From assembly GCF_016937515.1 (NCBI RefSeq), contig NZ_JAFHKM010000002.1:6130873-6194872 (forward strand): DNA of 64,000 nucleotides, in the 5' to 3' direction. This stretch comes from Cohnella algarum (GTDB lineage: Bacteria; Bacillota; Bacilli; Paenibacillales; Paenibacillaceae). Below are positions 38,612-47,893 of this stretch, piece by piece. Within the stretch, counting starts at the first letter, position 1; the number at the start of each line of letters is the position of its first letter. The position numbers were made by a program, and so were the translations under genes. The notes below the pieces were generated by a model, which made no database searches, was not told the DNA's origin, and saw nothing but the letters and a program-made list of their open reading frames with translations.

Positions 38612-38724
38612 CCTTGCTCACTCCCTTGAACGATTTACGAACATCGTAACATCTTACCCGAACGAAACGCTTGGGCTTCCGTCCCGAAAAAGTGGGGAAA
38701 AGTCCAAATTGCCGCGTTCGGCCA

Positions 38725-39691
38725 CATGTAGCGCACCGGGGGCGCTTCTTGCGCGCAATCCGCCTGCGCCAGGCTGCATGTAGCGCACCGGGGGCGCTTC
38801 TTGCGCGCAATCCGCCTGCGCCAGGCTGCATGTAGCGCACCGGGTGCGCTTCTTGCGCGCAATCCGCCCGCGCCAGGCTTCATGTAGCGCACCGGGGGCG
38901 CTTCTTGCGCGCAATCCGCCCGCGCCAGGCTACATGTAGCGCATCGGGGGCGCTTCTTGCGCGCAATCCGCCCGCGCCTGGCTACATGTAGCGCACCGGG
39001 TGCGCTTCTTGCGCGCAATCCGCCCGCGTCAGGCTGCATGTAGCGCACCGGGTGCGCTTCTTGCGCGCAATCCGCCTGCGCCAGGCTTCATGTAGCGCAC
39101 CAGGTGCGCTTCTTGCGCGCAATCCGCCCGCGCCAGGCTTCATGTAGCGCACCAGGTGCGCTTCTTGCGCGCAATCCGCCCGCGCCAGGCTACATGTAGC
39201 GCATCGGGGGCGCTTCTTGCGCGCAATCCGCCCGCGCCAGGCTACATGTAGCGCATCGGGGGCGCTTCTTGCACGCAATCCGCCCGCGCCAGGCTTCATG
39301 TAGCGCACCAGGTGCGCTTCTTGCGCGCAATCCGCCTGCGCCAGGCTACATGTAGCGCACCAGGTGCGCTTCTTGCGCGCAATCCGCCTGCGCCAGGCTT
39401 CATGTAGCGCATCGGGTGCGCTTCTTGCGCGCAATCCGCCCGCGCCTGGCTACATGTAGCGCACCGGGTGCGCTTCTTGCGCGCAATCCGCCCGCGCCAG
39501 GCTGCATGTAGCGCACTGGGTGCGCTTCTTGCGCGCAATCCGCCCGCGCCAGGCTGCATGTAGCGCACCGGGTGCGCTTCTTGCGCGCAATCCGCCCGCG
39601 CCAGGCTTCATGTAGCGCACTGGGTGCGCTTCTTGCGCGCAATCCGCCCGCGCCAGGCTTCATGTAGCGCACCGGGTGCGCTTCTTGCGCG
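38725..39691. repeat. 52-bp tandem repeat array 1, left part (18 full units plus 31 bases)
   Basis: Units start at 38725 and every 52 bases up to 39661, beginning CATGTAGCGCACC. Single-base variants are scattered (accggg, accagg, atcggg, actggg; ggctg/ggctt/ggcta). Each unit holds short palindromes: TTGCGCGCAA, GCGCACCGGGTGCGC in the variants with T, and GCTACATGTAGC across the junction where the unit ends in a. There are no spacers between units, so this is not CRISPR. Because 52 is not a multiple of 3, reading frames rotate every unit and the long frames here are artefacts. The array is cut by the IS66 element at 39692. Confidence 0.97.
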
Positions 39692-39776
39692 GTAAGCGTC
39701 AAACTCTCCCCACCTTCGTTCCTTGCAATAACCGTGAGATAATCCTCCTCATAGTCCAATTGGGGGAGGATTTTTT

Positions 39777-40097
39777 ATGGCCAGAGAAGACGTACAGAAG
39801 AAATGGGAAGAACGAATTGCCGCTTTCCGTTCCAGTGGAGAAAAAGCAGCAAGATGGTGCAAAGCCAATCAGGTGGATCGTCGCGGGCTCTATACATGGA
39901 TGAAGAGGCTAAGCGGTTCATCCCCTGCTGCTGTCAAGTCAGCCACCTTCGTCAAAGCTCATATTACTCCCGAGCCGGAAGCCACACCTTCGGCTTGCCT
40001 TCGCATCCGAATCGGCGCAGCCGTCATCGAGGTTGACGCCGGGTTCAATCCCGCTTTGCTCCGCGACGTGGTGCAGGCTTTGGAGGTCATATGCTGA
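39777..40097 (+). CDS. tnpA: IS66 accessory protein TnpA
   Basis: 106 residues, MAREDVQKKWEERIAAFRSSGEKAARWCKANQVDRRGLYTWMKR, a helix-turn-helix DNA-binding protein of IS66 elements. GGGGGAGG precedes ATG 39777 by 7 bases. Its stop overlaps the tnpB start. Confidence 0.9.
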   Translation: MAREDVQKKWEERIAAFRSSGEKAARWCKANQVDRRGLYTWMKRLSGSSPAAVKSATFVKAHITPEPEATPSACLRIRIGAAVIEVDAGFNPALLRDVVQALEVIC

Positions 40098-40444
40098 GCG
40101 AATTAACCAGCCGTCAGGTATTTCTGGCTTGTGGCAGCACGGATTTACGTAAATCCATCGACGGATTGGCTGCTCTTGTCCAAGAGGGGCTCGGACTGAA
40201 TCCATTCTCTCCATGCTTGTTCGTCTTTTGCAACCGCGAGCGGAACAAGTTAAAGATCTTGTATTGGGAGCACAACGGTTTCTGGCTGTTCTACCGCCGG
40301 CTCGAGCGCGGCACGTTCCAGTGGCCCAGGGATCACAGCGATCCGGTCACGGTCACGACCCGCGAGCTCCGCTGGCTGCTGGACGGACTTTCGCTCAGCC
40401 AGCGGCAGGCTCACCCGAAAGTGACCGCCGCTACGGTCATTTAG
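40091..40444 (+). CDS. tnpB: IS66 accessory protein TnpB (Orf2)
   Basis: 117 residues with the IS66 Orf2 pattern: VFLACGSTDLRKSIDGLAALVQEGLGLNPFSPCLFVFCNRERNKLKILYWEHNGFWLFYRRLERGTF. ATG 40091 overlaps the tnpA stop by 7 bases, indicating coupled translation. Needed for transposition in this family, with unknown biochemical role. Confidence 0.95.
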   Translation: MLSELTSRQVFLACGSTDLRKSIDGLAALVQEGLGLNPFSPCLFVFCNRERNKLKILYWEHNGFWLFYRRLERGTFQWPRDHSDPVTVTTRELRWLLDGLSLSQRQAHPKVTAATVI

Positions 40445-40515
40445 CAATCTATTCCTTACTTAATTCGACATATGTTATGGCAGGCGTTGCCCCCATCCGT
40501 GCCGAAGTATACCAT

Positions 40516-42090
40516 ATGGAAAATCGAGCGGAATCGCCTCAGATCGAAGAGCTTCGGCAACAAAATGCGAAGCTGGAACAACAAAATATCGAGCTATCGG
40601 CCAAGCTCAAGTGGTACGAGGAACAGTTCCGTCTGGCGCAGCAAAAGCGCTTCGGCACTTCCAGCGAGAAGACGAATCCGGACCAGATGGAGCTGAATCT
40701 GTTCAACGAAGCCGAAGTGCTGGCCACACCAGCCGGACAAGAGCCACCTACAGAGAAGATCACGTACGAGCGCCGCAAACAGACGGGCAAGCGTGAAGAC
40801 GACTTCTCCGACCTGCCGGTAGAGACCGTCGTGTACAAACTCGAGGAAGGCGAACGGTCCTGTGCTTGCTGCGGCGGCTCGCTGCATGAGATGACGACTG
40901 AGATGCGCAGCGAGATCGCGCTGGTGCCCCCGCAGGTCAAGGTCATGCGGCATATTCGTCAAGTCTATGCTTGCCGCCACTGCGAGCGTCATGAGATCCA
41001 GACACCCATCGTCACGGCGCCCATGCCGAGGCCCGTCTATCCCGGAAGCTTGGCTTCGCCGTCCAGCATGGCCTACGTCATGACGCAGAAATATGTGGAT
41101 GGCTTGCCCCTGTACCGGCAAGAGCAGCAGTTCGCGCGTCTTGGCTATACGTTGTCTCGCCAGACGATGGCGAACTGGATGATGTATGGTGCGGAGCAAT
41201 GGCTGTCTCCGCTGTTTGCTGCCATGAAGGCGTATCTGCTGCGGCAAGAAGTGCTGCATGCCGACGAGACGACGCTTCAGGTGCTGCGCGAAGAAGGCAA
41301 GTCCGCGGAAGCGACGTCCTACCTGTGGCTATATCGGACCGGACGTGATGTGCCGCCGGCAATACTCTACGAATACCAACGGACGCGGGGCGGCGAACAT
41401 CCGCGTAACTTCCTGTCCGGATTCAAAGGCTATTTGCATGTGGATGGGTACCTTGGGTACCACAAGGTGGCAGACGTGAAGCTCGTCGGTTGTTGGGCAC
41501 ATGCCCGGCGCAAGTACGACGAGGCGCTGAAGGCAGGGCCGCCGGAGATGAGGAAGCTGGGAACCGTTGCGGGACAGGGCCTGGCTTACTGTAACCAGCT
41601 GTATGCAATTGAACGGGACCTTGCCGAAGTCTCCGCTGAAGAGCGACAGGCGAAGAGGCAGGAGCAAAGCCTGCCGGTGCTTAACGCCTATCATGGATGG
41701 CTGAAGGAGCAACGGTCCAAAACCTTGCCGAAGAGCCTGTCCGGTCAAGCGATCGCCTACAGCTTGAATCAGTGGGATAAGCTTACTGCGTTCCTGTCAG
41801 ATGGGCGGCTGGAGCTCGACAACAATCGGAGCGAGCGGTCGATCAAACCGTTCGTGATCGGGCGCAAAAACTGGCTGTTCGCCAACACGCCTCGCGGCGC
41901 GAAGGCTAGCGCGGTAATCTACAGCGTGATCGAATCGGCCAAGGAGAATGGTCTGCACCCGTTCAACTACTTAAAGTACCTCTTCGAGCAGTTGCCGCAA
42001 ATCTCTGGACCGCTCGATGCCGACGCGCTCGAACCCTTCATGCCATGGTCGCACGAGCTACCGGCTGAGTGCCGATTAAGTAAAAAGTAA
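40516..42090 (+). CDS. tnpC: IS66 transposase TnpC
   Basis: 524 residues. An N-terminal coiled coil (IEELRQQNAKLEQQNIELSAKLKWYEEQF), a zinc-finger region (CACCGG...CRHCERH), then the DDE core: HADETTLQVL (Asp), YLHVDGYLGYH (Asp) and LELDNNRSERSIKPFVIGRKNWLF (Glu). The frame is intact and the residues are present, so it may be active. In-frame ATG 40477 is an alternative start; neither has a clear ribosome site. Confidence 0.95.
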   Translation: MENRAESPQIEELRQQNAKLEQQNIELSAKLKWYEEQFRLAQQKRFGTSSEKTNPDQMELNLFNEAEVLATPAGQEPPTEKITYERRKQTGKREDDFSDLPVETVVYKLEEGERSCACCGGSLHEMTTEMRSEIALVPPQVKVMRHIRQVYACRHCERHEIQTPIVTAPMPRPVYPGSLASPSSMAYVMTQKYVDGLPLYRQEQQFARLGYTLSRQTMANWMMYGAEQWLSPLFAAMKAYLLRQEVLHADETTLQVLREEGKSAEATSYLWLYRTGRDVPPAILYEYQRTRGGEHPRNFLSGFKGYLHVDGYLGYHKVADVKLVGCWAHARRKYDEALKAGPPEMRKLGTVAGQGLAYCNQLYAIERDLAEVSAEERQAKRQEQSLPVLNAYHGWLKEQRSKTLPKSLSGQAIAYSLNQWDKLTAFLSDGRLELDNNRSERSIKPFVIGRKNWLFANTPRGAKASAVIYSVIESAKENGLHPFNYLKYLFEQLPQISGPLDADALEPFMPWSHELPAECRLSKK

Positions 42091-42145
42091 CTACAGATTA
42101 GTCGAACTGAGCTCCCGCCGCTAGGTGGGGCTATTTGACGCTTAC

Positions 42146-42473
42146 GCGCAATCCGCCCGCGCCAGGCTGCATATAGCGCACCAGGTGCGCTTCTTGCGCG
42201 CAATCCGCCCGCGCCAGGCTTCATGTAGCGCACCGGGTGCGCTTCTTGCGCGCAATCCGCCCGCGCCAGGCTTCATATAGCGCACCGGGTGCGCTTCTTG
42301 CGCGCAATCCGCCTGCGCCAGGCTGCATGTAGCGCACCGGCGCTTCTTGCGCGCAATCCGCCTGCGCCAGGCTACATGTAGCGCACCGGGGGCGCTTCTT
42401 GCGCGCAATCCGCCTGCGCCAGGCTTCATGTAGCGCACCGGGGGCGCTTCTTGCGCGCAATCCGCCCGCGCCA
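42146..42473. repeat. 52-bp tandem repeat array 1, right part (6 units)
   Basis: The array resumes at unit position 29, 24 bases before the next start. Units start at 42170, 42222, 42274, 42326, 42375 and 42427. One unit (42326) has lost 3 bases (ACCGGCGCTT). Two copies carry CATATAG instead of CATGTAG. With the left part and the split unit, the original array had about 25 units (1.3 kb). Confidence 0.96.
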
Positions 42474-42477
42474 AAGC

Positions 42478-42502
42478 GCCCCGAGAAGCCTCTTCTCGGG
42501 GC
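42478..42502 (-). terminator. Hairpin after sbcC, probable terminator
   Basis: A perfect 11-bp stem GCCCCGAGAAG/CTTCTCGGGGC with a 3-base loop, 51 bases past the sbcC stop. No T-run follows on the minus strand, only GCTTTGG, so it may instead stabilise the mRNA end. Confidence 0.5.
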
Positions 42503-42552
42503 ATTCCAACGAACCGATCCGATCGAAAGGCTCGAACCGTCCCTTATGTCGG

Positions 42553-45500
42553 CTACCGCAGCACGATGGACGTGCGGCTGTGTCCTTCTTTCGTCTTTTT
42601 GACCTCCAAAATGGCCGGAAACGCCATCTTCAGCTCCTGAACATGCGAAATGACGCCGATCATCCGGCCGGACCGCTGCAGATCGACGAGCGCGGCGATC
42701 GCCTTGTGCAGCGATTCCTCGTCGAGCGAGCCGAAGCCCTCGTCGATAAACATCATTTCGATCGAAACGCCGCCCTGATGGGCCTGGATGACGTCGGCCA
42801 TTCCGAGCGCCAGCGCAAGCGAGGCGTTGAACTTTTCGCCGCCGGACAGCGATTTGACGTCGCGGTTTTGCCCGGTGTACGCGTCGTAAACGTCAAGCCC
42901 CAACCCGCTTTGCTTGCCGCGCGCTTCCAGCCGGTCGCTGCGCTGCAGAACGAACTGGCCGTCGGACAAATGGTGCAGCCTGAGATTGGCCGCCACGAGA
43001 ATCTGCTCCAAATATTCGATCAAAATGTACCGCTCGAACGAAAGCTTGAGCGAATTGTCGCCCTTCAGCATCTGGTACAAATCCAGAATCCGCTCCAGCT
43101 CGGATTCCGTCGCGGCGTAACGCCCGTTCGCCGCTTCGATCGCGCCACGCAGCCTCGCCGCCGTTTCCGCGTGCCGCTGCGCGGACTGCTGCTCCGCCAG
43201 CACGAGCTCCAGCTCCCGCTGCATCGCACCGAGCACTTCCTGCAGCGCTTCCGCATCCGCGCGCTCCCTGCCCTCAAGCTCCCGCTCCAGCTCTCCCAAC
43301 TGGGCCGATACCGCCGCCAGCTCCGCCCGGAACGCCTCGGTCGACGCCCGCAGCGACTCGCGATCCTCCCGGCTCATCTTCGCCCTCGCATACTGCTCCG
43401 GCGTCGCAAACCCTTCGCGCTGCCGCTCCTCGGCAAACCGCTCCGCCGCCTGGCGGCCTGCGGCCGTCGCCTCCTCGAGCCGCTTCCCAAGCTGCGCGGC
43501 GTTCGCCTTCTCCTCGGCCGCCCGGAGCTGCGCCGCGGTCAACCCATCCTGCGCCGCCTTCCACTCCGCCTCGAGCTCGCGCACGCTCTCCCGCTGCTGC
43601 CGCAGCCGCGCCTCGAACCGCTCCGGCGAGCGCAGCTCCTCCGGAATCCGCTCCAGCTCGAGCTCCAGCACGGACTGCTTGGCGGTCCGCTCCACCGTAA
43701 GCGCCTGCGCGCGCGCCGCCGCGGCGTCCTTCTCCGCTTGGGCGGCCGCCAAGCGGTCGTCCAGCTTCGCCGCGCTCTCGCGCAGCGCCGACAGCTTCGC
43801 GCCTTGCTCCTGCAGGCGCTCGATTTCCGCTTTGAGCGCAAGCCCCTCCCGCTCAGTGTCGGCCAACTGGCGGGCGAACCCCGACGGAACGATGCCGAAC
43901 TCCTCGATGGACGGCATCCGCTCTCCCCAGCCGTCGCGGGCCGCCGCCGCTTGCGCCTTGGCCGTGCCAAGCTCCTGCTCTACGGCGCGAAGCGTTTCCT
44001 TCGCCTGCCGAAGCTCTTCGCGGGTCGGCATCGAGGCTGGCGCCGCCGCCTTCGCCGGATGCTCCGGGCTGCCGCATACCGGGCAAGGCTCCCCGTCGTG
44101 CAGGTGCGCCGCCAGCAGTCCGGCCTGCCCTTCCAGCCACAGCGTCTCCAGCCGCTTGACCCGCTCGCCGCACTCCGCGGCGGCCCGCTCCCGGTCCGCT
44201 TCCGCCTTGCGCGCGGCCTCGATCCGCTCGGCCAGATCCGCAAGCTCCTTCAGCAGCTTGAACTTCTGGCGGGTGCGGTCCCGCTCTTCCAGCTTCCCCG
44301 GCAGCGCGTCCAGCCCCGCCTCGAGCGACCGGATCTCGCCCGCGAGCGCCGCCTTCTCCTGCCGCATGTCCGCCAATTGGCGGTCGACCGTTTCGACGGC
44401 GGCTTTCACGCGGTTTTCCTCCGCGGCCAGCCGCGCGACCTCCCGGCGGCGGCCCTCCAGCGTCCGGACGGCCGGCTCCAGCGTTTCCAGCCGCTGCAGC
44501 GCTTGCTGCGCCTCGGCTCGAACCGTCTCCCGGGCCTGCTCCCGCGCGTGCCGCTCCGAGGCGGCAACGAGCGCCTGCTCCACGCGGGCCAGCTCGGCCG
44601 TTTGCCGCTCCAGCGCCGCCTGCCTCGCGGCGATTTCGCGTTCCGCCCGCTCCGCCTGCTCCTCGTACGCGGCGATCCGCCCGGCTTTTTCCGCCTCCGC
44701 CAGCTTTCGTTCCCTCTCCTCCATGACCGGCTTGTCGAGGTTCAACTGCGCGAATCGCGCGCGCCTGGCTTCAAGCTCCGCCAGCTTCTCGTTCAGCGCC
44801 ATCGCCTCGCGCACCCGCTTCTCCTGCTCCGCCCGCTCCGCTTGCAGCTTATCTTTCCGCAGCCGGATGCTTTCCGCCAGCTCCGCATAATGCAGCCGCT
44901 CGGCTTCCAGCCCTTCCGTCACCTGGATCGGGCTGTACGCCTCTTGCCGCAAGGCGGCGCCCAGCGCCCCTTCCTCGCGGACCGGGAGCACGTCCCGCAC
45001 CTGGGCCATCGCGTATTCGAGCCGCTCCTTGGCCGAGCGCAGCTCCTCCTTCAAATCCCGCTGCTTCCGGTAAAACCGCTCCTCGACTTTCTGATAGAGT
45101 CCCGTCCGGAAAATCCGCCGCATAATGTCTTCCTTGTTGTCCGTATCCGAAGTCAGCAGCTTGCGGAACTCGCCCTGCGGCAGCATGACGATCTGGCTGA
45201 ACTGGTCTTTCGTCAAGCCGATGAGCGATTCCAGCCGGGCGTTCACCTCGGATAGCGTAAAGCGGTCCAGCAGCGGGACTTCCGTCCCCGAAGTCGTCTC
45301 GAACAGCTCCGCGCGGCCGGGGGTTTCGCTCTTGTTGCCCGCCTTGCGAAACGGCATCTGGCGGAACACGCGGTACGTGCGGCTGCCGATGCCGAACGCG
45401 AAATCGACGGACGTGAACGTATTGTCGTCGGCAAAATGGCTGCGCAAAAGCCGGATTTCCGAACGGTCCTCCCCGCTCGCGCACCCGTACAGCGCAAAGC

Positions 45501-45645
45501 AGACCGCATCGAAAATCGTCGTTTTCCCGGCGCCGGTATTGCCCGAAATGACGAACAGGCGGCGGTCCTCCAGCAGGCTGAAATCGATCGTTTCCGCATC
45601 GCGGTACGGACCGAAGGCCGTCAACGTAAGCCGGATCGGCTTCAT
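42553..45645 (-). CDS. sbcC: Exonuclease subunit SbcC (Rad50-like ATPase)
   Basis: 1,030 residues. Walker A GNTGAGKTTIFDAVCFALYG near the N-terminus, long coiled coils around a zinc hook CPVC (HDGEPCPVCGSPEHPAKAA), signature LSGGEKFNASLALALGMADV and Walker B MMFIDEGFGSLDEESL near the C-terminus. With SbcD it cuts hairpins and blocked DNA ends. Its ATG overlaps the sbcD stop by 4 bases. SbcCD acts on DNA palindromes, and a palindrome-rich 52-bp array lies directly downstream. Confidence 0.97.
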   Translation of the reverse strand: MKPIRLTLTAFGPYRDAETIDFSLLEDRRLFVISGNTGAGKTTIFDAVCFALYGCASGEDRSEIRLLRSHFADDNTFTSVDFAFGIGSRTYRVFRQMPFRKAGNKSETPGRAELFETTSGTEVPLLDRFTLSEVNARLESLIGLTKDQFSQIVMLPQGEFRKLLTSDTDNKEDIMRRIFRTGLYQKVEERFYRKQRDLKEELRSAKERLEYAMAQVRDVLPVREEGALGAALRQEAYSPIQVTEGLEAERLHYAELAESIRLRKDKLQAERAEQEKRVREAMALNEKLAELEARRARFAQLNLDKPVMEERERKLAEAEKAGRIAAYEEQAERAEREIAARQAALERQTAELARVEQALVAASERHAREQARETVRAEAQQALQRLETLEPAVRTLEGRRREVARLAAEENRVKAAVETVDRQLADMRQEKAALAGEIRSLEAGLDALPGKLEERDRTRQKFKLLKELADLAERIEAARKAEADRERAAAECGERVKRLETLWLEGQAGLLAAHLHDGEPCPVCGSPEHPAKAAAPASMPTREELRQAKETLRAVEQELGTAKAQAAAARDGWGERMPSIEEFGIVPSGFARQLADTEREGLALKAEIERLQEQGAKLSALRESAAKLDDRLAAAQAEKDAAAARAQALTVERTAKQSVLELELERIPEELRSPERFEARLRQQRESVRELEAEWKAAQDGLTAAQLRAAEEKANAAQLGKRLEEATAAGRQAAERFAEERQREGFATPEQYARAKMSREDRESLRASTEAFRAELAAVSAQLGELERELEGRERADAEALQEVLGAMQRELELVLAEQQSAQRHAETAARLRGAIEAANGRYAATESELERILDLYQMLKGDNSLKLSFERYILIEYLEQILVAANLRLHHLSDGQFVLQRSDRLEARGKQSGLGLDVYDAYTGQNRDVKSLSGGEKFNASLALALGMADVIQAHQGGVSIEMMFIDEGFGSLDEESLHKAIAALVDLQRSGRMIGVISHVQELKMAFPAILEVKKTKEGHSRTSIVLR

Positions 45646-46820
45646 GCGGATTCCCCCTCTTCCTCGCGGGCGACCTCGAGCAGCGTTTCGGCGAACAGCC
45701 GTTTTTTGTCCTCTGCGAGCGGCATCCCTTTCACTTCCCGGTAAAAAGCCGCGAACAGCTCGACCGGATCGGACTTGCTCCGCGCGGGTCCGGCGCCGGC
45801 GGCGCTTCCTTCGTCGGCGGAATCGGCGGCCGCCGGCGCCGGCCGCCGGCGCTCGACATGCAGCGCGTTCGGGTAGACGGTTCTTACTTTTTCCATCGGG
45901 TACAGGACCGGATTTTCGTTCAGCAGCGTTGCGAATATGTAATCGTCCGAAGGCTCGTGCCGCATCAAGTCCTCGATCGCGGCGCTTACGCTGCGCATGT
46001 TGCGGAGCGGCGCGAGCTTTCTTTTTTCCACGGTTACGGCCCCTTGCCCATCCAGCTCGACGATATAAAAGCCTTTGTTGTGCCGTTCCTCGGAGATCGA
46101 ATATTTGAGCGGCGACCCGGCGTAGCGAATCGTTTCGTTGGCGACGTAGTGCGCTTCGTGCAGGTGGCCGAGGGCCGTATAATGGAAGCTTTTAAAATGC
46201 TCCGACCGGACGTACTCCGTCCCCCCGATCGCCAGCGGCCGTTCCGACTCGCTCGTATTCGGCCTCGCCTCCCCGCCGGGCGTGACGAACGCGTGTCCGA
46301 CGAGCACGTGCCGCGCCTTCGGGTCCATTTTCGCCTCGATCCCGGCCACCACCGCTCGCATCGCGTCGTCGCAGGAGCGCACGCTTTCGTCGCCCCACCG
46401 CTGCCGCACGACGGACGGATCGGCAAACGGCACGAGATGAAAATGCACCTCTCCGTCCGCGTCGCGCAGGACGACCGGCTTCTGCTCCGGCCTCAGCTGC
46501 CCGGCCAAATGCAGCCCCCTCTCCTCCATAATCCGGGTGCCGAAGTTCAGCCGGTCCGGGCTGTCGTGATTGCCCGCGATCGCGAGCACCGGCGTTTCAA
46601 GCTCCAACACCAGCGTCCGCAGCAGCTCGTCCAGCAGCTCGACCGCCTCCGTCGGCGGGACCGCCCGGTCGTACAGGTCGCCCGCAATGACGACCGCGTC
46701 CGGCCGCTCGCTTCGCACCGTCTCGACCATCTGCCGCAGCGCGTGCCGCTGGTCCTCCGTCATATAAACGCCCTGCACCAGCTTGCCTAAATGCCAGTCG
46801 GCCGTGTGGATGAATTTCAT
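45642..46820 (-). CDS. sbcD: Exonuclease subunit SbcD (Mre11-like nuclease)
   Basis: 392 residues. Phosphoesterase motifs: MKFIHTADWHLGK, VVIAGDLYDRAVPPTEAV, AIAGNHDSPDRL, VLVGHAF and YTALGHLHEAHYV. An alanine-rich linker (about 328-345) precedes the C-terminal SbcC-binding region. The ATG overlaps the stop of the mgtC-like gene by 4 bases, and its stop overlaps sbcC the same way. Confidence 0.97.
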   Translation of the reverse strand: MKFIHTADWHLGKLVQGVYMTEDQRHALRQMVETVRSERPDAVVIAGDLYDRAVPPTEAVELLDELLRTLVLELETPVLAIAGNHDSPDRLNFGTRIMEERGLHLAGQLRPEQKPVVLRDADGEVHFHLVPFADPSVVRQRWGDESVRSCDDAMRAVVAGIEAKMDPKARHVLVGHAFVTPGGEARPNTSESERPLAIGGTEYVRSEHFKSFHYTALGHLHEAHYVANETIRYAGSPLKYSISEERHNKGFYIVELDGQGAVTVEKRKLAPLRNMRSVSAAIEDLMRHEPSDDYIFATLLNENPVLYPMEKVRTVYPNALHVERRRPAPAAADSADEGSAAGAGPARSKSDPVELFAAFYREVKGMPLAEDKKRLFAETLLEVAREEEGESA

Positions 46821-47698
46821 ATTGGAATGCGCACCCTCTTTCCCGTTCTATTCTCTTCTTTTAAAAGTTTATAGAAACGGCGGGGTTTGTTCAATGGAAA
46901 AGAAAGCGATCGGAACGATTGCCCGACGCGATGCCTAGAGCGAAGCCGAGTCCCCTTTCCGCCCGGAGTCGCTCCATTCCCGGGCATGTCGGACGTTTCG
47001 ATCCTCCGGAAGCCCTCCGTTGCCAGCAAGGTGTCGAAAGCTTCCCTTATTCTTTTCGGATCGGCTTTATGGAATTGGATTTTTAGGACATGTACCGTCT
47101 CCGAGGCGTTTTTGCCGGATTCCGTTTCGAATGCCATGCTCCGGATGTTCAAGCCCCGGCCTTCCAAAATGTCCGTAATTTTCGCGATCAACCCCGGGAC
47201 GCCGACGACCTTGATTTTGATCTGGTCGTTCGTCCGTTTGCCGAGCATTCGGTTCTCCACTTTATCGAGCAAATACAAACTGACGATAACGAGAACGGTC
47301 GTCAGAACCGCGCCGTAATAAAAGCCCGCTCCGGCGCATAGCCCAATGGCCGCCACGACCCACAGCGAAGCCGCCGTCGTCAGGCCGGATATGCTCAAGC
47401 CCGTTCGGATGATCGCCCCGGCGCCGAGAAAGCCGACTCCCGACACGACCTGTGCCGCCAGCCGGGCCGGGTCCATGCGAACGTTGTACGCATTCGCGAA
47501 TTCGCCAAACCCGTAAATCGACAAAAGCATGATCGCGGCCGAGCCCACGCAGACCAAAATGTGGGTGCGAAAACCGGCGGCGTGATTTTTCCATTCCCGT
47601 TCAATGCCGACGAGCCCGCCAAGCACGAGTGCCGCGAACAATCGAAGCGTCAGGTCGAGATAGGAAAGTTCCCAAATATCCGTTTCGATCAGTCGCAA
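46817..47698 (-). CDS. MgtC/SapB-family membrane protein with ACT-like domain and long tail
   Basis: 293 residues. An MgtC membrane domain (about 1-140: LRLFAALVLGGLVGIEREWKNHAAGFRTHILVCVGSAAIMLLSIYGFGEF; VVSGVGFLGAGAIIRTGLSISGLTTAASLWVVAAIGL) precedes an ACT-like domain (about 155-235: IKIKVVGVPGLIAKITDILEGRGLNIRSMAFE). About 60 basic, low-complexity residues follow, which are not usual for the family and reach into the sbcD start (4-bp overlap). TTG 47698 was chosen (AAGGGGG 8 bases upstream). The family is linked to magnesium limitation and acid stress. Confidence 0.85.
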   Translation of the reverse strand: MRLIETDIWELSYLDLTLRLFAALVLGGLVGIEREWKNHAAGFRTHILVCVGSAAIMLLSIYGFGEFANAYNVRMDPARLAAQVVSGVGFLGAGAIIRTGLSISGLTTAASLWVVAAIGLCAGAGFYYGAVLTTVLVIVSLYLLDKVENRMLGKRTNDQIKIKVVGVPGLIAKITDILEGRGLNIRSMAFETESGKNASETVHVLKIQFHKADPKRIREAFDTLLATEGFRRIETSDMPGNGATPGGKGTRLRSRHRVGQSFRSLSFPLNKPRRFYKLLKEENRTGKRVRIPI

Positions 47699-47893
47699 AT
47701 CCGCTTCCCCCTTATCGGTTTGTCGTTGAACCCTTCGATACGAAAACATATACCCGGTCAACTTCCGCTTCAATCGGAAACGCCGTATCACGCTCCGGGA
47801 TTTGCGCCCCTTCGCCGTCGCCGGACCGAAGCTTGCCGTGTGTCGGATCCGGGTTTACAATCGAATCAATTAGCCATTGCGAAGGAGCCGCAA

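Larger units (their letters stand above)
39692..42145 (+). mobile_element. Complete IS66-family insertion sequence (2,454 bp) inside array 1
   Basis: The ends are inverted: GTAAGCGTCAAA at the left and TTTGACGCTTAC at the right, with further matching (CCCCACC/GGTGGGG). Inside are three genes in the IS66 order: tnpA, tnpB and tnpC. Both flanks are 52-bp repeats. IS66 elements usually make an 8-bp target duplication. Here left flank CTTGCGCG and right flank GCGCAATC differ; only 3 bases (GCG) of the repeat unit are duplicated. Confidence 0.95.

Noticed and set aside
38635..39759. Long minus-strand frames (ARSAPGALHEAWRGRIARKK repeats) across array 1
   Set aside because: The period is 52 bases, not a multiple of 3, so all three frames are open by repetition of the same bases. 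There are no consistent starts or ribosome sites, so these are not proteins.
38725..42473. CRISPR array
   Set aside because: The units are head-to-tail with no unique spacers, and no cas genes are nearby.
42451..45255. 934-residue frame on the plus strand opposite sbcC
   Set aside because: It is an antisense shadow of sbcC, Leu/Arg/Pro-rich, starting inside the repeat array.
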